Below are positions 16,571 to 25,340 of a stretch of 40,601 bases of DNA, piece after piece. The DNA is from Myxococcota bacterium. Lineage in GTDB: Bacteria > Myxococcota_A > Polyangia > JAAYKL01. Position 1 is the first letter of the stretch. The number at the start of each line of letters is the position of its first letter. The stretch is taken from positions 1-40,601 of the forward strand of contig JASJCT010000058.1 of assembly GCA_030065855.1 (NCBI GenBank), in the 5' to 3' direction. The position numbers and the translations under genes are program-made. The notes under the pieces were generated by a model. That model saw only the letters and a program-made list of their open reading frames with translations. It had not been told where the DNA came from and did not search any database.

Positions 16571-18274
16571 ATGAATGTGGAGAGCAGTATACAGGGATTC
16601 TTTAGCGCACTGCCGTATTTCATCGTTCTTATCGGCGTTCTCATTTTCATTCACGAGGGGGGACATTTCATCTTTGCCAAGCTGTTCAAGGTTAAAGTCC
16701 ATGTGTTTTCACTTGGATTTGGCCCCCGTTTGATTGGATTTAAGCGAGGCGAGACCCTGTATAAGATAAGCCTGGTGCCCCTGGGCGGGTACGTCAAGAT
16801 GCTCGGAGAAGATCCGACCGAGGAGATTCATCCCGAGGATCAGGGCCGCGCGTTCGGAGACAAGCCGCGGTGGCAGCGGTTTCTCATCGTGGTTGGCGGC
16901 CCGTTCATGAACATCATTTTTCCCCTGTTCCTGCACTTTGGTGTAGGACTAACGTTTCAGGAGGTCATTCCGGCCGAGGTTGGGTTGGTGCTACCGAACA
17001 TGCCGGCGGACAATGCGGGCATCCAACCCGGCGATATCGTTGTGGCAGTGGACGGCGAGCCCGTGCACGCGTTCACAGATCTCTTGGCAGCGGTGTCGCC
17101 CAGGCCCAACCAAAAATTGAAATTAGTCCTCCGTCGCGGGGGTGAAACCATCGAGCAGGAACTCATCCCTGATGCGATGGAAGTTCCAAAGATGGGCATT
17201 CCTGTCTTCCTCGACGAAAAGGAGACGGTCGGCCGCATCGGTGTCACCCTGGGCTACCTGCCCCCGCTCATCGGCGTGTCCCATCCGTCCAGTGTGGCCG
17301 CCCAGGCCGGGCTTGTGCCGTTCGACCTGGTTACGTCGGTCAACGGCACACCTGTTCCCCGCTTTTTAGATATGGAGCAAAAGCTCGTTGCAGCGGCTGG
17401 CTCGACGGTGACACTGGCAGTGAGGCACCTCAAACCAGACGCCAAACCGAACTTTAGCCCGTTTTCCGACCAGTTTACAGACCAGGTAGATACGGTCACC
17501 CTGCATCTGCCAGACGGGCTCACGTCAGTTGGCGACCTGGGCCTCGACCGGGCACTCGACTATGTGGCCTATGTCACGCCTGGGGGTGCAGCTGAAAAAA
17601 TCGGTCTCAAACGGGGGGATCGCCTCGTGTCTTTAGACGGGGAAACCTACCCCATGGGCCAGATTTTCGTCGCCCTCAGCAAGCATCCAGAAAAGTCCCG
17701 CGTGCTCGCCTGGCAACGAAACGGCGAGGTCTTCGAGCGTTCGTTCAAGCCCAAGTTCATACCGGCCGGAGAGGCCGGGGAGCTCGGGATTGGCAGAGAT
17801 ACCTATGACAATGGATTCTGGGGTCTCGCTGGCGAACGGATATTGCCAACAGCAGTGCCCAATCCCGCACTTGTCGGTGGGGCGTTGAAATACGCGCTGG
17901 CCGAGACCTGGGGGGGCATTCGCTTGATCGGCATCGGGATTAAATTGCTCTTTCAGGGCAAGGTGTCCCTTCGATCCTTGGGCGGTCCCATTATGATCGG
18001 TCAAATCGCCGGGCAGGCCGGTCAACAGGGACCGAGTACGTTTTTCTGGATGATGGCCCTGATCAGCTTGAACTTGGGTATCCTCAATCTCTTTCCCATA
18101 CCGGTCCTGGACGGCGGGCAGATCGTCTTCATTCTTGTAGAAGCGATTACCAGAAGGCCCATTAGCCGCATTATAAAAGAGCGGGTCATGCTGGCGGGTA
18201 TCGCCATGATCCTGCTGCTTATGGTCTTTGCCACGTGGAATGATATCGCCCGACTCGTGGTGGGATTGGGATAA
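16571..18274 (+). CDS. rseP: Site-2 intramembrane zinc metalloprotease RseP
   Basis: RseP cleaves anti-sigma factors and leftover signal peptides within the inner membrane. The 567-residue protein has the first-helix zinc motif HEGGH (28-32) and the conserved FSLGFGPRLIGFKRGET and PLGGYVKMLGED. Two or more PDZ-like domains occupy the periplasmic region (GIQPGDIVVAVDGEPV near 155, and GLKRGDRLVSLDGE near 345). The C-terminal helix LFPIPVLDGGQ (LDGGQ at 513-517) supplies the third zinc ligand. It is about 110 residues longer than E. coli RseP, and the extra length is in the PDZ region. The ATG has only AAGG upstream. rsmB follows with no gap. Confidence 0.94.
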   Translation: MNVESSIQGFFSALPYFIVLIGVLIFIHEGGHFIFAKLFKVKVHVFSLGFGPRLIGFKRGETLYKISLVPLGGYVKMLGEDPTEEIHPEDQGRAFGDKPRWQRFLIVVGGPFMNIIFPLFLHFGVGLTFQEVIPAEVGLVLPNMPADNAGIQPGDIVVAVDGEPVHAFTDLLAAVSPRPNQKLKLVLRRGGETIEQELIPDAMEVPKMGIPVFLDEKETVGRIGVTLGYLPPLIGVSHPSSVAAQAGLVPFDLVTSVNGTPVPRFLDMEQKLVAAAGSTVTLAVRHLKPDAKPNFSPFSDQFTDQVDTVTLHLPDGLTSVGDLGLDRALDYVAYVTPGGAAEKIGLKRGDRLVSLDGETYPMGQIFVALSKHPEKSRVLAWQRNGEVFERSFKPKFIPAGEAGELGIGRDTYDNGFWGLAGERILPTAVPNPALVGGALKYALAETWGGIRLIGIGIKLLFQGKVSLRSLGGPIMIGQIAGQAGQQGPSTFFWMMALISLNLGILNLFPIPVLDGGQIVFILVEAITRRPISRIIKERVMLAGIAMILLLMVFATWNDIARLVVGLG

Positions 18275-19603
18275 ATGACCGACGCGCGGGACGTGGCCCT
18301 CGACGTATTGAATCGCGTTGACCAGGGCAGCGCGTTTGCGTCTGCAGTGCTCGCGACCAAGCGCAGTCGCTTGCCCGATCCCAGAGATGCCGCCTTTGCC
18401 GCTGAGCTGGTTCTGGGGGTGTTGCGTCGGCGTTCGTTTCTGGACCATCTGCTCATAGCCCAATCAACCCGAGGCCTTTCGAAAATCGATCCCCAAACCC
18501 GGCAAATCCTGCGCCTCGGCGCGTACCAGATCGCATTCTTGCCTCGCGTACCAGCAAGGGCTGCTGTTTCTCGTGCCGTAGAACAGGAAAAACAGCGTGG
18601 CTCAGGCGGGCTTCAAGGTCTCGTCAACGCGCTTCTTAGAGGATTGTCTCGCCTCGACCCGAGTGCGCTGACCCCCAACGAGGCAGATGATGGGCAATCG
18701 GTTGCATCGGCGGCAGTCCAGCTCAGCCTACCCCAATGGCTGTTCAGCCGATTGGTGTCGACTTATGGTCGAAATGCTGCGTTTGAAATGGCCCGGGCGT
18801 TTAATCGACCTGCCCGTCGCACCCTCAGGGTGAACATCCATCGCATCAGCCGGAGCGACGTTCTGACCCAGCCAAACAATGGCAACGCCAGTCCTGGATC
18901 GTTGACCCCCTTTTCTGTGGATGTCACTGACAAAGACCGGGCTGCAGCTCTTGTCGAGGCGGGCAATGCCGCTTACCAAGACGAAGGGGCCCAGCTCGCA
19001 GCCATGGCTCTGTGTCCGACCCCCCAAAGCCGAATACTCGATGCCTGTGCCGGGCGAGGGGGTAAAACCGCTGCCCTGGCCATGATGACCGGCGGATCGG
19101 TCCAAATAACAGCTGCTGATCGCAGCCAAAGCAAGCTGGAGCGCCTGTCGTTTGAACTCTCTCGGCAAGGGCTTAACGCTGTGACGACCATTGCTGCCGA
19201 TATCCTGACCGATGCGGATAAAGTCGGGTCCACCTACGACCGGGTGCTCCTCGATGCCCCGTGCAGCGGGTCTGGCACCATGGGGCGGCGACCGGAAATC
19301 CGCTGGCGACTGACACCTGACCTGGTCCACCGCCTTTGCGCGGTGCAGCGCGATATGTTAGCAGTGGTTGCTAATCGGGTCGCACCGGGCGGCGTGCTCG
19401 TCTATGCCGTGTGTTCCCTGTTGCACGAAGAGGGGATGCATCACGTCGATGCATTTCTAGAGACCCACCCTGGGTTTCACCTCAACCCCACACCCCCTTC
19501 GGACTGGCCAGATGCGGTGCCGTGGTCAGGCGGCCGCATCGTTGTGATGCCGAGTATTGCCCACACAGATGGATACCAAATCCTCTCTTTTTTAAGGGAT
19601 TAA
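18275..19603 (+). CDS. rsmB: 16S rRNA (cytosine-967 C5) methyltransferase RsmB
   Basis: RsmB methylates C967 of 16S rRNA. The 442-residue protein has an N-terminal NusB-like RNA-binding domain (DARDVALDVLNRVDQG onward) and a C-terminal Rossmann methyltransferase domain. The SAM motif reads LDACAGRGGKTAAL (Asp256); the common form is CAAPGGKT, so this is a mild variant. DAPCSGSGTMGRRPEIRW carries Cys330 and YAVCSLLHEEG carries the catalytic-type Cys380. The ATG immediately follows the rseP stop (TAA then ATG), which implies translational coupling. The stop codon lies inside the 28-bp repeat shared with the S1 gene leader. Confidence 0.93.
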   Translation: MTDARDVALDVLNRVDQGSAFASAVLATKRSRLPDPRDAAFAAELVLGVLRRRSFLDHLLIAQSTRGLSKIDPQTRQILRLGAYQIAFLPRVPARAAVSRAVEQEKQRGSGGLQGLVNALLRGLSRLDPSALTPNEADDGQSVASAAVQLSLPQWLFSRLVSTYGRNAAFEMARAFNRPARRTLRVNIHRISRSDVLTQPNNGNASPGSLTPFSVDVTDKDRAAALVEAGNAAYQDEGAQLAAMALCPTPQSRILDACAGRGGKTAALAMMTGGSVQITAADRSQSKLERLSFELSRQGLNAVTTIAADILTDADKVGSTYDRVLLDAPCSGSGTMGRRPEIRWRLTPDLVHRLCAVQRDMLAVVANRVAPGGVLVYAVCSLLHEEGMHHVDAFLETHPGFHLNPTPPSDWPDAVPWSGGRIVVMPSIAHTDGYQILSFLRD

Positions 19604-19625
19604 AGGAGATACTAAATATGCATAT
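19598..19625 (+). repeat. Left copy of a 28-bp direct repeat (S1-gene leader)
   Basis: This copy matches 24050-24077 at 26 of 28 positions (only TA against CC in the middle differs). It contains AAAGGAG followed by ATGCATAT. At the right copy this is the ribosome-binding site and start of the S1 gene. Here it overlaps the rsmB stop codon. Confidence 0.9.
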
Positions 19626-19653
19626 AGAACTTTCCCACCTTTCTTGTTTGTAA
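19618..19653 (+). pseudogene. Eleven-codon leftover reading frame behind the duplicated S1 start
   Basis: ATGCATATA is placed nine bases after AGGAG and opens a frame of 11 codons ending in TAA. The first codons match the S1 gene start at 24070 and then diverge. It is best read as a remnant of the S1 gene start rather than a functional peptide, although it has a good ribosome-binding site and may be translated. Confidence 0.35.
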
Positions 19654-19896
19654 ATTTTCGACGACACTGAACTTATGACACATTTTTCATTTGGTTTTTT
19701 CGAGAAGACATCCAAATCTTGTTTACATTTCAATCGAATGGCTTTAAACAAAGCGATACGATAAGACACAATCTTGCTGGGGTGTCCGCATATGGCTAAG
19801 TCTGTGTCTGGAATCAAAGCGGAATGAGACGCGTCAAGTACGTATCTAACTTTTTCGAAAATAGCAGCAGGGTTTCCAAATATGGAAGCCTCGTTG

Positions 19897-19910
19897 CCCC
19901 CCCCCCCCCC
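19897..19910 (+). repeat. Poly-C tract of 14 bases
   Basis: Fourteen consecutive C residues lie about 215 bases upstream of the metallopeptidase gene. Homopolymers of this length are slippage-prone. The exact length may also be a sequencing or assembly uncertainty. Confidence 0.8.
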
Positions 19911-20124
19911 GAGACAACAGCCTAGAAAAACGCCAATCTTCGCGCCGCTTTCAGGCCTTCATCAAATGGTCACCAGGGGGGTCGATGGTTCCCTTTCTAT
20001 TTGAACATCTGAGAAGTCCCCGATCCAGGGGGCCTCCAGGATATTTTTAGAATGCAAAGAGAGGCCGCCTATGAAGGCGACCAGTGCCAAACATACGAAA
20101 TATAAAAAGGAGAAATGGTGAAAC

Positions 20125-22236
20125 ATGAGACGTATCAGCTGTTATTTGGTAATCGTTTTCGCGCTGATAGGGGGAACCCACGCAACCGCGGATTCTTTAG
20201 ACCTGTCTTCGGCCACAAATGCCGTTGAAAACATCTCTATCGGTATCGAACACCAAAAGGGGCACCTGTGTAATTGGGACAGCCCCACGATGGATTTACA
20301 GCTTGTGATCACAAACACCTTACAGGAAATTGATGACGCAGTTGAGGTTATTTTGGATTCCGTGGAAACGACAGAAGTCGTACACTTCTCGATCAGCGAG
20401 GAAGAAGAAAAGAAGCTGGACCGTCCTTTGAAAAAGAAGGAGCATACCTATTTTGAGTGGTCTGGACGGATCGATGTGATAGACGACGATGCATTGGCAA
20501 ACCAAAGATTGAAAAAAACCGAGACCAAGGGCTTTGATGCGGTGTTCGAAATTCCCGATGAAGACGGTTTTTACAAGGAGACCGTGGTAGTGAACTGGCA
20601 TCTATCCTCGGATCAAGAGACATCTCAGTTCGCGCCTCCAAACACGCAAAAGATGCTTTACTACGAGGTAAAGGACGGGTGTGTTAAATTCATCAAAGCA
20701 GATAAGTATAACAAGAAGGTCTTGAAACACAGAAAGCACAAGGGCCTGAAGAACGGCAAAAAGATCGAGCTGAACGACATCGAAGGATATTTTGAGGACG
20801 ATGTCGAAGTGCCGAATGAGCTGGAGGCAGACAATTATGAATCAGGTCTTATTGTCGAAGTTGAAGATCAACCAATGCCCGACGATCCGATCGAAGACCA
20901 GCTAGCGGATATAGAAAAAAATGCCCTGAGGTTTAATCCCATCCCATTTCCAGGGAACCAGGTTCTGAATCTGAGGGTGTGTGTCAAGCTAAGGTTCAGG
21001 CATTATTATCGACAACCACCTGATAACACGACGGGTATGGAATGGTGGTATCCACAGAACGATGATGGAGATTACTTGCATAATTTCAACGGCATTGAAA
21101 TTGAGGTTTGGGACCGGGATGTCAGCAACTCAGATGACTTTATCGTCAAATTCGGGACGCGACATACATCGGATAACTCTTGGAACTGTGTCAGTTTCAC
21201 CTGGGACCAGGCCGCGCGGTGCGAGTCATACCCGGATGTGTATATTCGAACGGCGTACAAGGTCTATGATACACGAGATGCCACTGTGGGATACAAGGGA
21301 AAATTCTGCGTAAGCGGGAGCAACTGCAATGTGGGGGTAACCTGGCGTAGTAGTTATATCAATAACTTGGGCCAATACGCGACCACAGCGAATATCGATC
21401 GGAATTTTGGTGATCCTGACGGTTGGATCAACCAGATCGCCATGGTGATGAATGCCTTGCAAAAGTTCTTCTGGCGATCCCGCGGGTCCTCGTTTTACAT
21501 GTCCCATGACTTGAAGGTCTATTATGAAACTGATGAAGACGGAACATCCTACCAAAGTGGGGACAATAACTTTGACATTTTTATGAAATCATCCGGGTAT
21601 CGGCGTTGGATGACCCCTCCCCACGAGGCAGGCCACGCGTATCAAAAGCAATTGCTCGGTGTAGACGGGTTGCAGCATAGCTGTCCCAATCCGCATTTTG
21701 TCACGCAACCCAGCACGCGCAATTGCGCGCTCCACGAAGGATGGGCAGAGTTTGTGGCTGCAGCATCTTGGTATGACGATGAGCCTGGGGTTCAACCGCG
21801 ATATCCCCATGGCGGCAATTTCTACATTGAAACTGAAAAACTTGGCGCAGTATATGAAAGGCCGCGCATCGAGGGTATGGTGTGCGCTGCGTTTTGGGAT
21901 ATGTTCGACGGTCAGGCTGATAATACGAATCCTGTGTACGACACATCCTCTGTAAATATGTCTTTTCCGACTATGTCGTGGGTTTGGAAATTATTTCCAA
22001 GAGGAACTGGTAACTGCGAAAGAAAAGAAAAGGATATGAATATCTATGACTACCACTGCAATGCTAAAAGAGTCAGCTCTGACGTCGCCAGCGATGTATG
22101 GCAAGCCATGCGTCAAAACGACCAGATCATCGGGGGAGAATGTTACAACTGGTGTGGGTCGATCTGCTGTGATGGTCCTGGGCAATTTTGTTGTGAGCCA
22201 GGTATTTGCATAAACCCTGGCCAATCGTGTCCTTGA
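20125..22236 (+). CDS. Putative secreted zinc metallopeptidase
   Basis: The 703-residue protein has a Sec signal peptide (about 1-22, ending THATA). The N-terminal 270 residues are charged and contain beta-rich segments. A middle domain (about 290-410) includes a paired-Cys region. A zinc motif HEAGH (His500, Glu501, His504) is followed by LHEGWAEFVAAASW, where Glu542 is a plausible third ligand as in gluzincins. The C-terminal tail is Cys-rich (WCGSICCDGPGQFCCEP), like small disulfide-rich modules on exported proteins. I cannot name the peptidase family. The ATG is 12 bases after AGGAG, a rather long spacing. The gene lies inside the segment bounded by the two 28-bp repeats, next to the propeller-like lipoprotein. 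Confidence 0.65.
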   Translation: MRRISCYLVIVFALIGGTHATADSLDLSSATNAVENISIGIEHQKGHLCNWDSPTMDLQLVITNTLQEIDDAVEVILDSVETTEVVHFSISEEEEKKLDRPLKKKEHTYFEWSGRIDVIDDDALANQRLKKTETKGFDAVFEIPDEDGFYKETVVVNWHLSSDQETSQFAPPNTQKMLYYEVKDGCVKFIKADKYNKKVLKHRKHKGLKNGKKIELNDIEGYFEDDVEVPNELEADNYESGLIVEVEDQPMPDDPIEDQLADIEKNALRFNPIPFPGNQVLNLRVCVKLRFRHYYRQPPDNTTGMEWWYPQNDDGDYLHNFNGIEIEVWDRDVSNSDDFIVKFGTRHTSDNSWNCVSFTWDQAARCESYPDVYIRTAYKVYDTRDATVGYKGKFCVSGSNCNVGVTWRSSYINNLGQYATTANIDRNFGDPDGWINQIAMVMNALQKFFWRSRGSSFYMSHDLKVYYETDEDGTSYQSGDNNFDIFMKSSGYRRWMTPPHEAGHAYQKQLLGVDGLQHSCPNPHFVTQPSTRNCALHEGWAEFVAAASWYDDEPGVQPRYPHGGNFYIETEKLGAVYERPRIEGMVCAAFWDMFDGQADNTNPVYDTSSVNMSFPTMSWVWKLFPRGTGNCERKEKDMNIYDYHCNAKRVSSDVASDVWQAMRQNDQIIGGECYNWCGSICCDGPGQFCCEPGICINPGQSCP

Positions 22237-22328
22237 TGGATCATCGTATGGAGCGGAGCGATCCCAGGTCGGAATTTTTGTTGATGCTTGATTTCGGCTG
22301 TGGATAACCCGCAGTCTTGCACGTTGAT

Positions 22329-22355
22329 AACGGGGCCTTAGAATAAGGCCCCGTT
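22329..22355 (+). terminator. Perfect 12-bp hairpin after the metallopeptidase gene
   Basis: AACGGGGCCTTA (22329-22340) and TAAGGCCCCGTT (22344-22355) are exact inverted copies around a 3-base loop. The hairpin lies about 90 bases after the stop codon and 17 bases before the next ATG. Only GGTTCT follows, so a true T tract is missing. It may instead act on the leader of the next gene. Confidence 0.55.
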
Positions 22356-22372
22356 GGTTCTCAGGAGCATAC

Positions 22373-24040
22373 ATGTTTAAATTGCCTGTTTTTTTTACTG
22401 TAACAACGCTACTTATCGGTTGTTCCAACGGGGGAGATGACGTCGAGCCATACATCGACACCGATACGATTGATATGAGCGGGTGTCTTGGGTTGGACGC
22501 AGGTACGGACGACTGGCCGAGCGATGGCGGCGTGCCGGTATTGGCATTTCTTGGCAATGGGGATGAATTGGTCGGGTCAGGGAATGAGTTTGGCGAGTTT
22601 GTAAACGATATTGCCGCGTTTGAGGATGATTCCTTTGTTGTGGCCGGGTCGTTCATCGGCAAAGCAGTGTTTGGTGAAGGTCAACCCGGTGAGACAGAGC
22701 TGCGGGTGCCACCATACGGTGGTATGGACGGGTTTATCGCCAAGTACCAGAAGACAGGAGAGTTCGAGTGGGTTCGGCATCTGACGAGTCCCTATCAATT
22801 GGTAGACCGATATAGGGGGGATTGGGTGATAAGCATTGATACATTCTCAGACAGCTCGTTCGTTATCCGAGGTGAATTTACAAAAGAATTGACCCTGGCC
22901 TTGGGAGAAGAAAACGAAACAAAGCTGGAGACCGACGAAAAAATAGACCCTATCGGAGAGTTTATGGCCCACTACGGCACCAACGGTGATTTGATTTGGG
23001 CAAAGGTGCTAGCTGCCGGACAAACGAGCGTCATTGCCTACGAGGACGAACCCGCGCCCAAGAGCATGGCCATACTGAGCGACCACTATATCCTAACGGT
23101 AGGCGAATTCGAGGATAACGTGAGATTTGGACCGGGTCAGAAAAGAAAAGTACGTCTAAGTACCGATGGGTATATCGGCTATCTGGCCAAATGGGATGGG
23201 AACGGAGAGATATTATGGGCCATCCCCCAAGGGAGTCGACTCCTCGACCACTTGGCAGTGGCGACCGTGTGTGACGGCCACATCCTGGTGACCGGCAAGT
23301 TCGAGGGTCAGCAGAAATTCGGCCAGACACCTGGGTTGGAGGTAACATTCGGCGAGTCCATGTTGGGCAGCTTTGTAGCGAGATACTATCCCAACGGAGA
23401 GCTGAAACATGCCTATATTTACGGGAAAACAGTCGTCGCATCCGGAGGATTGTCTGTTTTTCCCGATCGGTCCTATATTATTGCCGCAAGGGCAGGACCA
23501 GGAGGGAATGTGGTTCTTTTCCCTGGAACTTCGGATCAGCAGAATCTAGGATACCACGAAACTTCTTTTCTAGTGGTCTCCCGGATGGACGAAAATGACC
23601 GACCTATATGGACTGCTACCGGAGCCGGCTCAATCAGAGTTTACTCAGTAACAGCTTTGCCTGACGGCTCCTCAATCATTACCGGTTCATTTTTAGGCGA
23701 GGCGATATTCGGAGAGGGCGAGGAGAATGAAACGATACTTGTTGGATATGGCATTGGCGCAGAGCCGCCCTATAAGGACGGTTTCGTAGCGAGGTACTTT
23801 AGCGATGGTCGCCTTGCCTGGGCTCGGGCAATTAACGGCGTGGATTCGATGGCCTGGGTTAGCGACGACGACGCGGTCCGCGCCGCGGCAGTGCTCGAGG
23901 GATCTCGCAAGGTCGTGATAGGCGGCCAGGCATATGGCAATTTCGCTATTGATTACGGCACTGAATATCAATGGCCCCCAGAAGGACCCATGCCGCCGAC
24001 CGGCATCATCGACTGGTATGTAGCAATCCTTGAACTGTGA
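22373..24040 (+). CDS. Propeller-like repeat lipoprotein
   Basis: The 555-residue protein has a lipoprotein signal ending LIGC (Cys17). It is built of repeated segments of about 50-70 residues. Each resembles a strand pair such as VVAGSFIGKAVFGEGQPGE, ITGSFLGEAIFGEGEENE and VGEFEDNVRFGPGQ, separated by GFIAKYQKTGEFEWVR-type segments (GFVARYFSDGRLAWAR near the end). This fits the bacterial beta-propeller repeat proteins often found in deltaproteobacterial surface proteins. The ATG has AGGAG five bases upstream. Enzymatic function is unlikely; binding or scaffolding is more plausible. The gene follows the metallopeptidase on the same strand and may work with it, which is an inference from position only. 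Confidence 0.75.
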   Translation: MFKLPVFFTVTTLLIGCSNGGDDVEPYIDTDTIDMSGCLGLDAGTDDWPSDGGVPVLAFLGNGDELVGSGNEFGEFVNDIAAFEDDSFVVAGSFIGKAVFGEGQPGETELRVPPYGGMDGFIAKYQKTGEFEWVRHLTSPYQLVDRYRGDWVISIDTFSDSSFVIRGEFTKELTLALGEENETKLETDEKIDPIGEFMAHYGTNGDLIWAKVLAAGQTSVIAYEDEPAPKSMAILSDHYILTVGEFEDNVRFGPGQKRKVRLSTDGYIGYLAKWDGNGEILWAIPQGSRLLDHLAVATVCDGHILVTGKFEGQQKFGQTPGLEVTFGESMLGSFVARYYPNGELKHAYIYGKTVVASGGLSVFPDRSYIIAARAGPGGNVVLFPGTSDQQNLGYHETSFLVVSRMDENDRPIWTATGAGSIRVYSVTALPDGSSIITGSFLGEAIFGEGEENETILVGYGIGAEPPYKDGFVARYFSDGRLAWARAINGVDSMAWVSDDDAVRAAAVLEGSRKVVIGGQAYGNFAIDYGTEYQWPPEGPMPPTGIIDWYVAILEL

Positions 24041-24049
24041 TAATGGATC

Positions 24050-24077
24050 GATTAAAGGAGATACCCAATATGCATAT
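24050..24077 (+). repeat. Right copy of the 28-bp direct repeat
   Basis: This copy carries the functional ribosome-binding site (AAAGGAG at 24054-24060) and start codon (24070) of the S1 gene. It differs from the left copy at two bases. The two copies are 4452 bases apart. Confidence 0.9.
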
Positions 24078-25284
24078 GAAATCACAGCCTCCCCACCCCG
24101 GTTCCAATGAAGACGCCCAAAGCGACGACGCGGCATTTGAAGCCCTGCTCGAAGCGTCGTCCACCCCCCAGAGCACCATCGCAAAAGGCGACAAAATAGA
24201 GGCCAGCGTGATTTCCATCGGTCGGGATTATGTGTTTCTCGATCTCGGCGCCCGCACCGAGGGGCTGCTTCACCGAGGCGACGTAGAGACTGGCGATGGG
24301 GAGGATACCCCCCTTGCCCCTGGAGATCAGATAACCGTGTTTGTCACTGCGTTTCGCGACGGGGCTATCCTCTGTGGCCGGCGGATGGGACTGGCAAGCA
24401 GCGACCGCTTAGAAGATAAAACAGCACTCATGAGTGCACTAAAAGATGCGTTTGATGCCGGCATGCCGGTCGAAGGGGTAATCAAGGAATCTATAAAGGG
24501 CGGCTTTTCTATCTCGCTCATGGGCCAGCGGGCGTTTTGTCCCATCTCCCAGATAGACGACAAGTACTGCGATACCCCGGATGCTTTCATCAACCAAACC
24601 CTGCTGTTCGTCATTACCAAATTCGAAGAGAGCGGTCGCAACATCGTGGTCAGCCGTCGCAAGGTACTCGAAGCAGAGGCAGCGGAAAAGGCCCGCGCCT
24701 TATGGCTGGAAATCGAGGTCGGCAAGACCTACGATGGCGTGGTCTCATCCATTCAGGGGTATGGCGCGTTCGTGGATATCGGCGGCATTCAAGGTCTGCT
24801 TCACGTCTCAGAGATTTCCTATGACCGGGTCAGCGACCCCAAGGACCTGCTCGATGTGGGCCAACAGATAACGGTCGCAATAAAGGCGATCGACCGAGAA
24901 GCCGGCCGGGTCTCCTTGAGCCTCAAAGCCCTGATGACGGATCCATGGGAAGAGGCAATTGCCGTGCTCCGATCAGGTCAGGTGGTTAAAGGGAGGGTCA
25001 GTCGCCTGGCCCAGTTCGGCGCCTTTGTCGCGCTCACACCTGGTGTCGAGGGGCTGGTGCACATCTCCCAAATGGACGCTACCAAGCGCATCCACAGTCC
25101 TCGAGAAGTTGTCGCCTTAAACCAGGAAGTAACGGTGCGCATCCTGGAAATCGACCCAGATCAAAAGCGCATCTCCCTCACAATGAATACTGAAGATGCT
25201 GAGGAAGACTGGAAGGAAAATCAAAACAAAGGCCGCAGTACCGGCTCAATGGGCACCCTGGGTGATCTCTTCCAGAAAAAGTAA
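24070..25284 (+). CDS. S1-domain RNA-binding protein (four S1 domains)
   Basis: The 404-residue protein contains four S1/OB-fold repeats. Repeat 1 is about 35-105 (GDKIEASVISIGRDYVFLDLG), repeat 2 about 128-205 (EGVIKESIKGGFSISL), repeat 3 about 220-290 (YDGVVSSIQGYGAFVDIGG with LLHVSEIS), and repeat 4 about 300-375 (VKGRVSRLAQFGAFVALTPG with LVHISQM). It is shorter than the standard six-domain ribosomal protein S1, so it is better called an S1-like translation or RNA-binding factor than RpsA. I chose the ATG at 24070 because AGGAG lies nine bases upstream; an in-frame ATG at 24037 lies inside the previous gene's end and has no such site. The leader is the one duplicated at 19598-19625. Confidence 0.88.
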   Translation: MHMKSQPPHPGSNEDAQSDDAAFEALLEASSTPQSTIAKGDKIEASVISIGRDYVFLDLGARTEGLLHRGDVETGDGEDTPLAPGDQITVFVTAFRDGAILCGRRMGLASSDRLEDKTALMSALKDAFDAGMPVEGVIKESIKGGFSISLMGQRAFCPISQIDDKYCDTPDAFINQTLLFVITKFEESGRNIVVSRRKVLEAEAAEKARALWLEIEVGKTYDGVVSSIQGYGAFVDIGGIQGLLHVSEISYDRVSDPKDLLDVGQQITVAIKAIDREAGRVSLSLKALMTDPWEEAIAVLRSGQVVKGRVSRLAQFGAFVALTPGVEGLVHISQMDATKRIHSPREVVALNQEVTVRILEIDPDQKRISLTMNTEDAEEDWKENQNKGRSTGSMGTLGDLFQKK

Positions 25285-25340
25285 GTACCTGTCTATACCC
25301 TGAAGCCACCAGTCGAATATATGGCAATTAGTGACATCGG

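Larger units (their letters stand above)
19604..20124. other. Long intergenic region upstream of the metallopeptidase
   Basis: No gene larger than the 11-codon frame is visible in these 521 bases. The region is AT-rich compared with rsmB. It holds a weak promoter-like pair TTTACA (19722-19727) and TAAACA (19745-19750), a short hairpin (GGTTTCCA at 19871-19878 with TGGAAGCC at 19883-19890), and a 14-base C run (19897-19910). The leader ends in AAAAAGGAG, twelve bases before the next ATG. Confidence 0.55.

Noticed and set aside
19618..19653. Short leader peptide controlling the metallopeptidase gene
   Set aside because: The metallopeptidase start is 470 bases further on, and the frame matches the S1 gene start, so a duplicated leader is the simpler explanation.
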